Below, in pieces: positions 24,733 to 34,715 of a DNA stretch of 64,000 nt. The notes under the pieces were generated by a model, which was not told the DNA's origin, ran no database searches, and saw only the letters and a list, made by a program, of their open reading frames with translations. This DNA is from Calonectria ilicicola. Its lineage: Eukaryota; Ascomycota; Sordariomycetes; Hypocreales; Nectriaceae. Positions within the stretch are counted from its first letter, which is position 1; each line of letters opens with the position of its first letter. The stretch is from NCBI GenBank assembly GCA_020809705.1, contig CP085826.1, positions 7,874,001 to 7,938,000 of the forward strand. The letters run 5' to 3'. A program made the translations under genes and the position numbers.

Positions 24733-25977
24733 ATGGCTACTATTGCGATTCTCGGGACATGCGATACAAAATTGGAGGAGCTTCTCTTCCTTCGCGAGCA
24801 GATTCATCAGCACGACGACAGACTGAAAACTATTCTGATTGACGTGGGCCGCCGGGACTGCTCACACGAAGCCATCCAAGTTGGCCCATCTGCGCTTGCG
24901 AAGAAATATGGAGAAGGCAAAGATGCTTCTCAACTACCCCGCGGCGAATTTGTCAAATTCATGGGCGGATGCGCTGCCGTGTTCATGAAACAGCTTCTTG
25001 CAGACGAATCCATTCATGGCGCAGTTGCAGCTGGAGGATCTGGCGGTTCCTCCCTGGTGTCTGAGGCTTTGCGAGATGTGCTGCCTATTGGGTTTCCCAA
25101 ATTGATGGTATCTACGGTGGCCAGCGGGGACACGAGTTTCCTGGTCGGCGAGTCTGACGTGACGCTCATGTACTCGGTTGTAGACATTGGGGGCTTAAAC
25201 CAGGTTCTCAAGGACATTCTCTCCAACGCAGCAGCAGCTATTTCTGCGATGGCTCTGTCATATGCCAGGCGCAAGACGATACCTGTGAGTCTAGATGGCG
25301 CGAAGAAACGAGTCGGCATAACCATGTTTGGAGTCACAACCCCAGGAGTAGACGCAATCCGTGCTCATCTGGAATCCAACTATCCTATCGAAACATATGT
25401 ATTTCATGCTACAGGTCACGGAGGAAAGTCTATGGAGCGGTTCATAACCGAGGGACGGATTGATGGTGTCATAGATTTGACCACGACAGAAGTCTGCGAC
25501 ATGATTTCGGGAGGCATCATGCCCTGCGCGCCCACCCGCTTCGACGCTGCGATCCAGGCGCGGATACCCAACATTGTCTCGCTTGGGGCTACCGACATGT
25601 CCAATTTCGGTCCCAGATCAACGATGCCGGAAAAGTATCAGGATCGCAAGCTGTTTGAGCACAACCCGATGGTGACGCTTATGCGAACCTCGGAGGACGA
25701 GAGCCGTCAGATTGCGGAGTTCATTGCCAAGAAGCTCTGCACCAACAAGGATGCATCCAAGATTCAGCTTTGGATACCCCGCGGCGGAGTCAGCGTGATA
25801 GCTACACCTGGCGGGCCATTTGCAGATTCACGTGCCGATGCATTGTTATTTGACACGATCAAGGAAGGGCTTGCAGGCAGTGGCATCAAGATTGTGGAGG
25901 ACGAGCGCGACGTGAATAATAAGGGATTCGCAAAGGACATTGCCGATGAACTTGCATTGCTGATGGGACTCAAGTGA
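24733..25977 (+). CDS. UPF0261 / Tm-1-like ATP-binding domain protein
   Basis: Single exon, 414 aa, starting MATIAILGTCDTK; the longer frame from 24634 lacks conserved character. UPF0261 hallmarks are present: LGTCDTKLEEL, ILIDVGRR, GAVAAGGSGGSSLVSEALR, GFPKLMVSTVASGD, MFGVTTPGVDAIR, EVFHATGHGGKSMERF-like block (YVFHATGHGG), EVCDMISGGIMPCAPTRFDA and WIPRGGVSVIATPGGPF. In tomato Tm-1 this domain forms the N-terminal half and binds ATP. In bacteria and fungi it is a stand-alone protein usually near the TIM-barrel partner. The physiological substrate is unknown to me. Confidence 0.92.
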   Translation: MATIAILGTCDTKLEELLFLREQIHQHDDRLKTILIDVGRRDCSHEAIQVGPSALAKKYGEGKDASQLPRGEFVKFMGGCAAVFMKQLLADESIHGAVAAGGSGGSSLVSEALRDVLPIGFPKLMVSTVASGDTSFLVGESDVTLMYSVVDIGGLNQVLKDILSNAAAAISAMALSYARRKTIPVSLDGAKKRVGITMFGVTTPGVDAIRAHLESNYPIETYVFHATGHGGKSMERFITEGRIDGVIDLTTTEVCDMISGGIMPCAPTRFDAAIQARIPNIVSLGATDMSNFGPRSTMPEKYQDRKLFEHNPMVTLMRTSEDESRQIAEFIAKKLCTNKDASKIQLWIPRGGVSVIATPGGPFADSRADALLFDTIKEGLAGSGIKIVEDERDVNNKGFAKDIADELALLMGLK

Positions 25978-26966
25978 GCAGAGAGGGGAGGGGTAGCAGC
26001 AGCTTGCCTCTTGATGAGATTTTAGCAAGAAAATCCTCAACCACATTTTTTCCAACTGATCGTTGCATGCTGGCCAATAATTTTTTGCATCATTATCTTG
26101 ATCAAAATAATTGGATGAATGTTGCGAGCTCGGATGTTCTGCTGACGAAATGTTCCAAGTTTTACAGTCTCTATTTTACCGTCTCCAAGTTCTGCCGAAC
26201 ATCACAAACTGGCCCGCAGGCTGAGTAAGTGCTGGCTGTTATTAATAGCACGCGCTATGTTGGCTTAGGCTCAGTGGGAACCCCTCAGCGGGTGGACGGA
26301 TTAACGCCAGCGCGCTCGGCAACAGGCACTGCCGAAGCATGAGCAGGGATCTACCTTACCTTGAATAAGCCCAAGTTTATTTTGCATTTCTGCCACAGTC
26401 AATCTGAACTCAAGTTAGAGGTAATTAATCGAATACCTTATTTGATTTAATAGGGTTATCCCATATTCTTACCTATTAATAACTGCGCGCAATGTTGTGG
26501 AATGCAGTTGTGTCTCTCGCCTTCGTGGCTCCAGACCTCCTTGGAGAAATCCATATCAATTGAGCCCGCCATCTGGGGGGGTTTTTTTTTTAAAACCAGA
26601 CCAAAATAACCGTGCGCTTCTTAACTTATGTGCCCGACCACAAAAAAGACACTCGTGTAACCGAGCTGCACTAGTGCTGACCTTGTTAAATTTTTTAACA
26701 AGTCTGATACATGGAGACCTGTCATGGCCACTGGTTAATTTGTTATTTTTTGGTCCTCATTTTTTGGGGGCTGCATCTTACCGCATTATCCTGGTCACAC
26801 AGCCCGGTATAAAAATACAACGGTAGGCTACTGTCCGCGTACATGAGACGGTTGCCGCTCCATCTTTTCCTAGAGGCCTGGCATACTTTGGATGTACGGT
26901 TGGGCCTTTCAAAGCTGATAATAACACGACTCTTTTGGGCGCCCTTGACCTTTTTCGATTCCGGGA
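25978..26966. other. Intergenic about 1 kb
   Basis: AT-rich upstream region of the membrane-protein gene. The short frame 26497-26826 has no recognisable character. Nothing else is visible. Confidence 0.45.
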
Positions 26967-28817
26967 ATGGAGCAGAAACTAAAGAAAGAGGGGGTGTTTT
27001 ACCAACCCGTCAGTCAAGATCAAGTCAAATCTCCAGTTCCATCCGACTGCATCATCCGCTCCGACGACTCTGGGTACTGGGCTCGCTTTAAAGCATGGTA
27101 TCTACTCTTTTGCCATCTCTTCGCCTCCATCCTGGTGACAGTGGGTATCATTAAAATCGATGGCCTGAAATTCCAAATCGGTTCTGGGTCGTCGATATTC
27201 AGTTTGGATACTCCTCTTCACCAGGCACAAGTAACAGGTCTCGTGTCTCTGGCTCTGGTCATAATTCGTCTCATCGCTGGTGGCTGCTCCGCGCTGATTG
27301 CTTGGAGAATAATCTTTATTCTCCTCGAAAAGCGAGGCATATCGCTGGCCGAGATAACCTGGATAACAAACTGGCGAGCTCCAATCCTCCCAGGTCTTAG
27401 GTCTGAGACCTCAGTTCTTTGGTCACTTTGGGCGGGCCTGACCATCACATTATTATGGCCGCAAGGCTTCGCAGCGCCGCTTGCGTCTTCTGCTTTGTCG
27501 TGGATCCCCGGGACAAGGCTGCTCTCCGAGACCCAATCCACTTCTGTAGCATCCACGGGAGGAAGTATCGACTGGAATGCCCTGCTATATGAGCAATTCC
27601 GTGCAACAATTATAGTTGGTGCCGCTACGAATATTGCGAAAGAACCCAACTACGCTTTTAATTCCAGCAGACTCCCACTACGGAGATATTTTACCTCTGA
27701 TCAAAAAGTTCCCGACGGCAGCATAATAGATTTACCAGTGCCTTATTTTGGTGTGGATCTCCGTTGGATTAACGCGTCGAGTAACAATGAAACGGAAAAT
27801 GCGGGAGACTCTCAGTATACCAATATCAACAACTGGTTTTCCATTCGGATCGATGGCACCACGGCTATTATTAATGATCAGCCATGGGATGCAGGCACGG
27901 CTATTGACGATTCGCAAAAGGCTTCCACACTGTTCAAAGGAAAGAAGCTTATTTCTATAAAAACATCTACCTTGGAGGCAAACTCGACGCTTTCTGATGG
28001 TACCCGCGTCACTGAGAAGACAAAGTGCCAGAAAGTATCGGATCAGTTTGGGAAGCTCCCGGACGTTGAGCAACACCAAGCCACACTGGTGGGCAGTGGG
28101 ACAAATGAGTTTCTAGGACATGACTGCTACATGTTTGCCGAAACCACCATCACTGCAGGCCAATATTCAGCTCGAGGCTGCAATGTGACTTCTCCGTCAG
28201 CCACATCAGAGTATTACGCCACCTGCTCGATAGAGCGTGATGATGGTTTAGCGGAGAAGGATTGGCTTACAGAGATGTCCTTGGAATTCATGTCCGAAAT
28301 ACTCATGTATGCAACCATGTTGAACTATACTCAACCATGGATAGATGATGATTTGGATAGCTACGTCGCAGGAATGCTGACGTTGGGATACCACGCGTCT
28401 TGGAGCGGCTTGGTAAACCGATTGGGTAGCGAAAAAACGCCTGTCCAATATCATCCAACGGCAAGTGTCGTGTCGGTATCCATTGACCGAAACAAGATGT
28501 ACATCTGGCTAGGGATGAATTTGACTCTCTTGGTGGCGGGAATTCTTACATATCTAGCCCAAAGTCTCAGTACGACTAAGACGATTCGGGACACTACAGT
28601 TGCAGCTTTGACGGTTGATTTGAGTGAGATTGCGCATAGTGGCCGGGCTGATGGGCTCTGCAGCGCCGTAACTCTCAGCAGGGGAGATAAAAAGCTGCCC
28701 AGGTTAAAGTGGAGAGGGGCCATGAAAAGACCCAAGAGTCAAGAAGATCTGGTAAATGTGGCTTGCACTCGAAGGGTTGTATTTTTGGATGATGACAAGA
28801 TAATGAATGGATGTTAA
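26967..28817 (+). CDS. Fungal membrane protein of unknown function
   Basis: Single exon, 616 aa. There are three hydrophobic spans near the N-terminus (about residues 45-65, 88-120, 148-175), a long extracellular-looking segment (about 190-510) with several N-glycosylation sequons (NSS, NAS, NET, NST, NVT, NYT) and scattered cysteines, and one C-terminal span (WLGMNLTLLVAGILTYLAQS, about 510-530) followed by a basic cytosolic tail. I recognise the layout from many uncharacterised Pezizomycotina proteins but no named domain. A surface sensor or transporter accessory are both possible. Confidence 0.82.
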   Translation: MEQKLKKEGVFYQPVSQDQVKSPVPSDCIIRSDDSGYWARFKAWYLLFCHLFASILVTVGIIKIDGLKFQIGSGSSIFSLDTPLHQAQVTGLVSLALVIIRLIAGGCSALIAWRIIFILLEKRGISLAEITWITNWRAPILPGLRSETSVLWSLWAGLTITLLWPQGFAAPLASSALSWIPGTRLLSETQSTSVASTGGSIDWNALLYEQFRATIIVGAATNIAKEPNYAFNSSRLPLRRYFTSDQKVPDGSIIDLPVPYFGVDLRWINASSNNETENAGDSQYTNINNWFSIRIDGTTAIINDQPWDAGTAIDDSQKASTLFKGKKLISIKTSTLEANSTLSDGTRVTEKTKCQKVSDQFGKLPDVEQHQATLVGSGTNEFLGHDCYMFAETTITAGQYSARGCNVTSPSATSEYYATCSIERDDGLAEKDWLTEMSLEFMSEILMYATMLNYTQPWIDDDLDSYVAGMLTLGYHASWSGLVNRLGSEKTPVQYHPTASVVSVSIDRNKMYIWLGMNLTLLVAGILTYLAQSLSTTKTIRDTTVAALTVDLSEIAHSGRADGLCSAVTLSRGDKKLPRLKWRGAMKRPKSQEDLVNVACTRRVVFLDDDKIMNGC

Positions 28818-29061
28818 AGGAATATGATAGTCAAATAACCCATAGATGCATTTTTCAAAAAACCATATAAATAAACGTTATGCACTTCAACACTTTTTGT
28901 GGATTCTTTTGTGTCTTTCATATAGTTATTTTCTTCCTCTTGGGAAAGGAAGAGCCCAACAAGGTCACGGGACCTAAGGGAACGCCTCATGATAGACTTT
29001 CAGATCGATTGGTACAATTTGTGGATTCTTTTGTATTTCTATTTTACAATTGTTTCATAGT

Positions 29062-30545
29062 TTACAATAAGCTTGCGGTTTTCCATCTCCGGCTGGCATT
29101 TGTTAATGATCTACCAATGTCTTGTAAAGTGTCTGTGACCTGATGCTGACCCGAATTGCACAATGTCACCAATGCAATGGTCTTTTTCAGCAATACAACA
29201 GCTGCCAGTGGCATTTTGTTCACATTGTTAACATCATCCATACAGGCAATGTCTCTTGTTAAATTCATTACTGTTTCAATAGCCAATATTGAGTGCTGAT
29301 ACCTGCTGTCGTCAAATGAGGAACAGAATAGCGTCGCCTTTGTATGAAGTTCAATGAGTGCACTGCCTTGAAATTAGTCATTGACTCGTTCATTGTATGA
29401 ATACAGCTACTTACAGTAAAATGATGACGACACTGCCATATTCGAGAACCCAGTCATTTTCCATATCATCGAGCATTTTAGACATCATTCTCTGTAGTAG
29501 AGAATCTAGGAAGACGAGTTCGAATTCCTGCCAATTGTCTCGCAAAATTATTTCGTCGAGAATGCAAAATGCCTTGATATGACGCTCAAAGCGCCCTGGC
29601 CACATTGAGTATGTGGCTCCTGATGGTGGAGGTCTGAGAAAATACTCCACTTGGAGCTTTTGGTTTATAAGCTCATTGATAGATGGAGAGTAAGAGGGAT
29701 ATGGCTTTTCTATCACGCAAGCTCTTGGGACTGTTTCGAGGCTGTGAAGTCTGTCAAGGCCATAAATTGCCCATCGAAGTCGTTCAACTTCTTCATTTCG
29801 TGCAGACTCGATTGTGAACGAATTTTCACGACAGTTCACCACATGCCAGAGTTTGGTGCAGGTCCCTAGTGTTGTAAATGTATTGGATAACAAGCCAGCG
29901 CCTTGCTCATACAATGCCAACAAAACTCCCGATTGCAATAATGTGATACCATCTCTTTGGATCGTTTGTAGAAGCAGAAAGAGATGACGGCATTGCTCAT
30001 AAATATATTCTAGAGCTACACATTTCTGTGTCACCGGATCTAGTGTTGGGAAGTTGACGAGAAGCACGTGTAGGATGAGAATTGCCAAGTCGGCGGAGGG
30101 ACTGGTGGCCAGCTTGGAAATATTGTCGGTGAGCTGGTCGGGGTGCGCAATTGGTAGCCAAGAATGAACCGAATTACGATGCAGTTCAACGATAATATCC
30201 AATCCCACGCCTAGCTGGTTGAATATTGAGTAGACATGCGCCGTTAGGTATTGGTCTGATTCTGTACCGCTGAATGGCTGGGGAAGACCAGGGTTGGCGG
30301 CCGCTAAGTAAGGAAGGTTTGTCTTCTCCAGGTAGCTTGGGACTTGGATGGTTGTGGTACTGGGCAGGCTATAGGTACACTGGACCTTGTTTCTATTGGC
30401 ACCATCAGCAATCATTCCTCGCAGGCGGATACGATATTGTTTACATGGCACAGCGACCACACTGGGGCATCAGCCGGTCGCACTTCCGCTTCTGGTTCCA
30501 ACAGACCGAGCATGCGTTGGGGGCGGTGCGGGGAATTTCGCTCAT
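29062..30545 (-). CDS. Zn2Cys6 transcription factor, divergent from the ring-opening dioxygenase
   Basis: Three exons: 30545-30445, 30392-29415, 29362-29062, 459 aa. The first intron (52 bp) splits the zinc cluster. After splicing the motif is complete: CSVCWNQKRKCDRLMPQCGRC then AINKVQC (CX2CX6CX6CX2CX6C). The downstream part (VHSWLPIAHPDQL, RLRWAIYGLDRLHSL, ENDWVLEYGSVVIIL) resembles a short fungal transcription-factor domain without the usual full length. It shares a 475-bp divergent promoter with the DODA-type dioxygenase gene and is the obvious candidate regulator of it. Confidence 0.85.
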
Positions 30546-31020
30546 CGGTATTGGGTAAAGCCAGCGCTGCGTTCAAGTACAATTTGGCGATATGAGTTGA
30601 TTTGTGGGAGAAATATGGATCACTGTTCGATAAAGACTGGAAACCTTTTCAATAGCACATGATCTCCTCTGGGAAATGACGACGGGTTGAACGGGAAGAA
30701 GGCTTCATGAGCTTTGATGCGATTATAAATTGCCACGCTAGCGGACAAGCGCAACGCGCTAGCGGACTAGTTGCAGCGGATATCGGGAGCTAAACCTAAT
30801 TTGACGGAATTCGTCATGGGCTTTCCGTGGTGTTGATGGCCAACTGTCGTCATGGCCGTTCCAGGTCAGATGTGCAGTGAAGACCGGATGGTTTTCTACG
30901 AGACGTAAATTCCTGGCTGAAAATTATAAAAGACAGAAATATTTCGACCTGGATAGGAACCCTCATCCACTTCACCCATCTTTCTTACAATCCCATTCAA
31001 TTAGCTCTTTCCAGTTCACA
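30546..31020. promoter_or_regulatory. Divergent promoter with three GCGGA half-sites
   Basis: Between the Zn2Cys6 regulator and the dioxygenase. Three direct copies of GCGGA lie at 30741-30745, 30762-30766 and 30776-30780, the first two within a longer CGCTAGCGGAC repeat spaced 21 bp. CGG-containing triplets are the usual targets of Zn2Cys6 proteins, so autoregulation and control of the dioxygenase are plausible. Confidence 0.45.
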
Positions 31021-31860
31021 ATGGCTACTGCGGAAGCTGTACGGGCCCCAGGTCTCTTCATTTCGCACGGGACTGGTCCTTTTCCCCTTTTAGATCCGGA
31101 ACAAGAATCATACAGAGCGCTCTTGCGCAAGCATGGAAACAAATTTGATGGTATTCAAGCCATCATCTTGTTCTCAGCTCACTGGGAGACTGAACAGCCG
31201 ACTATCGGGGCTTCTGACGATCCCGGAGTCTATTATGACTACGAGGACCAAAGGGATATTCTCCCCAAGGAAGCCTTTGAATTCAAATACCCTGCGCCTG
31301 GAAATGCAAAACTAGCGGCAGAGATTGCAGCGCATCTGCAGAGTTGCGGTTATCAGCCTGTCCTGGATCATCAGCGTGGCCTCGATCACGCAGTTTACGT
31401 TCCCATGACACTTATGCGGCCAGAAGCCAATATACCCATCGTACAGATGTCAGTGTTGCGGGGAAAGAATGAAGCCAAATCCACCGAGATGAACATCAAG
31501 CTGGGTCAAGCAATGGAGCACTTCCGCGACAAAGGGTGCGCCATTGTCGGCAGTGGCGGTTCCTACCACGACTTTGAGGCCATTGCAAAGGCATTTTTTG
31601 AAGGGAAAAACGTCCCCTCCAATGCTGTTAACTTTGAAAGCTTTCTTGAATCTGTAGCATCAATTTCAGATTCCGCTTCTAGGGAAGCTAAACTGTTGGA
31701 ATGGAGGAGGCTGCCTGAGAGTTACATTGCGCATTTGTTGGACAAGTCGGAGCATTTAATGCCGTTCATGGTAGTTTCTGGATGCGGAGGAGAAACTGTT
31801 GGTAAAAAGTTCGCCACGTATGAGTACCGTGGTGCACCCATGAGCTTCTATCAATGGTGA
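31021..31860 (+). CDS. DODA-type extradiol aromatic ring-opening dioxygenase (LigB superfamily)
   Basis: Single exon, 279 aa, from the ATG at 31021 (a longer frame begins at 30877 but the family starts here). Metal-binding and catalytic histidines are visible in FISHGTGPFPLL, IILFSAHWETEQPT, DHQRGLDHAVYVPM and GSGGSYHDFEAI. This is the YgiD/4,5-DOPA dioxygenase group of LigB-type enzymes, which cleave catecholic rings with O2. The substrate is unknown: DOPA-like or plant-derived catechols are possible. It is paired with a dedicated regulator. Together with the first 15 kb it adds a ring-cleavage activity to the window, although 16 kb separates them. Confidence 0.92.
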   Translation: MATAEAVRAPGLFISHGTGPFPLLDPEQESYRALLRKHGNKFDGIQAIILFSAHWETEQPTIGASDDPGVYYDYEDQRDILPKEAFEFKYPAPGNAKLAAEIAAHLQSCGYQPVLDHQRGLDHAVYVPMTLMRPEANIPIVQMSVLRGKNEAKSTEMNIKLGQAMEHFRDKGCAIVGSGGSYHDFEAIAKAFFEGKNVPSNAVNFESFLESVASISDSASREAKLLEWRRLPESYIAHLLDKSEHLMPFMVVSGCGGETVGKKFATYEYRGAPMSFYQW

Positions 31861-32495
31861 TGTCGCTTGGAACATGGTTGATGAATTCTGGCCGTGGCGA
31901 ACGACCCTAGGGTAACTAAGCCGGGAGCTATTGATATACACAATAGCGAAACTTGCTCAATTTTTCTGCTGTGATAGGGATGTACAAAAATACCAATGAC
32001 GTTCATGATGCATCTGATTGTGCCAACCACCAAGTTGAGAGTCTGACAGTAACCTGCCCAGCCACCTAACCATCTGTTAACGCTACGCTCGAAATTACCT
32101 TGCCTTTTACTAGCTTTCTTCTTCTATTCTCCTTCTGACTCTCTTGATATTTTATTCTTTAGATTTCATGGAGGGATTTGGAAATTTCCCCATCAACTGG
32201 AGGGTGTCATTCCGGGCACCCCTGCGGGGGACTTGAAGGAAAATGCGCAACCTGCTTCTGTGGCCCAGCCAATCGCACGACTTGGGTGAGCAGGGTGGCA
32301 CCAGCAAACCCTGGTGGGTGAGTTAGGCGCACATGCAGGACATTGAACCAAACCGGACGTCATTTATAGCTGATTTATAAACGCACGACCGGCTCCCAAT
32401 AGCCTCACAGGTGCCTATAGCTATAATCTCGCACTGCGGTAAGGCCAGTTCGGTACAATTGCCGGCCCGGTGTTGTACAACATCTATCATGAAAA
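31861..32495. other. Intergenic, no gene recognised
   Basis: AT-rich, with no domain-bearing frame. It contains the presumed promoter of the following phosphotransferase-like gene. Confidence 0.45.
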
Positions 32496-33518
32496 ATGAC
32501 CAAGCGTGCTTATGAGGCACAAACCTCTACCCTTCATCGTCGCCCTTTTCGCAACAGCCGCAGATCAGTGCTAGCTCTGGGCAGCTTCATATTGCTTCCA
32601 TTTACGATCAATTTACTCCAAAAGAAATGGTTCAACACAGCGCGCGTATCGCAGATCAATATGCACAGCCCTGTACCAGAATGCATCGGGACAGAAGACA
32701 AGCAGAAGAGGGTAGCCGAGGCTCTCGCTACGCGTTATTTTGACAAGAGAGTAACCTCCTCCTCTTTGGTTCCTCTGCAGGGAACAGTCAGTATCACTCT
32801 AGAGGTCACTATGGAGAATGATGAAAGTGCCATCATTCAATTTAGAACAGAGTCGCTTGATACAACCCGATACAGTGTCGCTAGAGAGGAGGTCCTTGGC
32901 AATGCCGTTCCGTCTATCGAGAGAATCTGCGATCCAGAGCTCTTAGATCAGGCTGTCTTCTGCTATATGATGTCCAAAATTCCAGGTAGGCCTTGGATGG
33001 AACTCAAAACACAATGGAATGATGAAGCTTTACTCAGGGCCGTAAAATCTCTGGGCAAGTTGTTATCAAACTGTTTCATTCCCAGTGAGCCAGAGGCCAT
33101 CAAAACGGAGATAACTCGACACTTGAAGAAGATCCTGACCCTGGAGACGCGTTCCGGGATTGATGTTACAGGCTACTTTCCAGTGGTTGAAAAATTGATC
33201 GCTCTGTCTGGCCGGCTCAAGGAGCTCCCCGGACTCTTTTCTCACACGGATCTCAATCATGTGAATATCTTCATGGATGAAAGCGGCGACGTGCAAGGAA
33301 TTGTGGATTGGGAAGATGCAGCGGTTTTACCTTTCGGTATACGCGGGTGGGCTATCCATTTTCTAGCGGGCCAGTTTTTGACACTTAGTGACGGAAGCAT
33401 CGGGTTCGTGGAGCGACCTATCTTTGAGTCTATGGAACGTGCCTTTTGGGATGCACTACTGGAAAATGCTCCACCAGACATCATGAAAGATTTGCAGGGT
33501 AAGATGGACATTTTATAG
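32496..33518 (+). CDS. Aminoglycoside-phosphotransferase-like (APH) kinase-fold protein, ended by an in-frame TAG
   Basis: The frame gives 340 aa, with an internal ATG at 32661 that removes a basic/hydrophobic N-terminal segment (VLALGSFILLPFTINLL, possible membrane anchor). The APH kinase core is clear: SHTDLNHVNIFMDESGD (catalytic HxDxxxxN-like loop) and GIVDWEDAAVLPFG (metal-binding Asp). It is a fungal small-molecule-kinase-like family without known substrate. After the TAG at 33516-33518 the same frame stays open for 69 codons to 33728 (AVITGTILRVLRVYEV onward), and that stretch looks like the normal family C-terminus. The TAG is thus probably a nonsense change, or a leaky stop (TAG-CTG context). 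No intron of reasonable size removes it. Confidence 0.75.
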   Translation: MTKRAYEAQTSTLHRRPFRNSRRSVLALGSFILLPFTINLLQKKWFNTARVSQINMHSPVPECIGTEDKQKRVAEALATRYFDKRVTSSSLVPLQGTVSITLEVTMENDESAIIQFRTESLDTTRYSVAREEVLGNAVPSIERICDPELLDQAVFCYMMSKIPGRPWMELKTQWNDEALLRAVKSLGKLLSNCFIPSEPEAIKTEITRHLKKILTLETRSGIDVTGYFPVVEKLIALSGRLKELPGLFSHTDLNHVNIFMDESGDVQGIVDWEDAAVLPFGIRGWAIHFLAGQFLTLSDGSIGFVERPIFESMERAFWDALLENAPPDIMKDLQGKMDIL

Positions 33519-33728
33519 CTGGCCGTGATCACGGGAACTATTCTTAGGGTTTTGAGAGTATACGAGGTTGATGGATCTGACAGCGATGGCATTCATACTC
33601 CTTCGTTGAAGGTTTTACCCAAGGTGTTTGAATACCGGGTGCCATTTCTTCGGGGCTCAGAAGAACCGCCTTTCAGCCCCCTGGATGGAGAACCAGAGTT
33701 GGATGCAATTCCAGTTTCCCTGCTATAG
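33519..33728 (+). pseudogene. Downstream in-frame continuation of the APH-like gene
   Basis: This is a 69-codon open stretch in the same frame as the preceding APH-like gene, directly after its TAG and ending in TAG at 33726-33728. The leading LAVITGTILRVLRVYE reads like the C-terminal helix of the family. A candidate splice (GTAAGATGG...TTTATAG) would be only about 20 bp and shifts the frame, so it is not accepted. Confidence 0.5.
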
Positions 33729-34020
33729 TTCATACAAATCAGATTGCTTCTTTTTATGTGAGGTGCTGAAAAACCGTGTCCTTTTCTCGGCTCTTTGGAT
33801 CCCAGTTAGTTGCAATATCAAAGCTGGCTTTCGCATGTAGCCGTTTAAAAGAAGTGGACCGAAGGCGAATCTTTGGTGCGCATGCGTATGAAGAGGTAGA
33901 TGTTTGCCTCGGGCCAAGTGAAAGCCCTGTTGACATAGTGTGTCGGGTCAAAATCACCCCACTCTAGCTACTTTAAGTACCCAGGTTTTGAGCGTTTTTC
34001 AGGTTACACCACACCACACT
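33729..34020. other. Intergenic, no gene recognised
   Basis: Short frames on both strands overlap here without recognisable content. No clear start codon for the following relic is found in it. Confidence 0.4.
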
Positions 34021-34482
34021 TGTGAGACAGTTTTACAGAAATACCAAGTAAAAATTATTGACACAAGTCTCAACGTCATTCATAACCCCAAAGATACGAC
34101 CCCATTCGTTGAGTAAGCATTCGATCCGCTTGACGGGCTACTAGCTAATGTTACCCATTACGTTTCTTGAAGCATCGTCTTCGTTCATGGGCTCCAAGGT
34201 CACCCAAGAAAAACATGGACTGCAAAGTCTGAGAGTAAAACAAATGACGTGGTCGATCAGCCTAAAATCGGCTTTTGGAAGAGACTAAAGAAAGGATCGC
34301 GGCACCAATCTGCAGAATCTTCAAAGACCCTTGACAATCAACCTAGTATTTTCTGGCCCTTGGACATTTTAGCCAAAGACTGCAAAGACTGTCGAATTCT
34401 CACATTTGGCTACGACTCACGATTCTTATCGAGGGGCAGGCAGTGGTCAAGGATATCATGGTTGCGAAATTTGACAATGTAA
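34021..34482 (+). pseudogene. Truncated SERAC1/lipase-like alpha/beta hydrolase N-terminal fragment
   Basis: Two exon-like pieces joined by a good intron (34113-34172, GTAAGC...GAAG with GCTAATG branch point) read TSLNVIHNPKDTTPFVD then IVFVHGLQGHPRKTWTAK and IFWPLDILAKDCKDCRILTF followed by GYDSR. This is the start of the alpha/beta-hydrolase region found at the N-terminus of many fungal NACHT/ankyrin proteins. No ATG is evident upstream. Similarity stops near 34420, where the sequence continues as the antisense of another fragment; the frame ends at 34480-34482. No nucleophile (GHSLGG) part remains. It is a relic, not a working enzyme. Confidence 0.6.
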
Positions 34483-34715
34483 TCTTCTGCCTTCATCTAA
34501 AAAAGAATTGCAAATGTCCTTTTGCCACGTTCATATATCTGCTCGGCTAGACGGATCCGTTCTTGGGGTTCACAGTGGAGATCATCGACGGCGTCTTGTA
34601 TTGCAGTAAGGGTAAATATTGCGGAAAGACTGGCGTTAGGAAAGAAGGGTCGTCCATGCTCAGACTGTATCATATTTCCTTCCATCTGCCTGCTCAGAGG
34701 TTGAATGCCGTTCAT
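34410..34715 (-). pseudogene. Truncated N-terminal fragment of a kinase/NLR-associated fungal protein
   Basis: From an ATG at 34715 the minus strand reads MNGIQPLSRQMEGN ... AIQDAVDDLHCEPQERIRLA and GKRTFAILF, then an in-frame TAG (34497-34499), then MKAEDYIVKFRNHDILDHCL and PLDKN before another TAG. The GKRTFAIL..DYIVKF..HDIL pattern recalls a conserved N-terminal block in fungal kinase-like proteins. The match is from memory and of low certainty. It overlaps the tail of the hydrolase fragment on the other strand, which marks a rearrangement junction at about 34420-34430. Confidence 0.45.

Noticed and set aside
33516..33518. UAG codon reassignment in this organism
   Set aside because: TAG is a normal terminator elsewhere in the window (dienelactone hydrolase), and the interrupted genes are all of a type prone to decay.
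33499..33518. Intron removing the TAG of the APH-like gene
   Set aside because: The only GT-AG pair nearby is about 20 bp apart, too short for splicing, and it would shift the frame.
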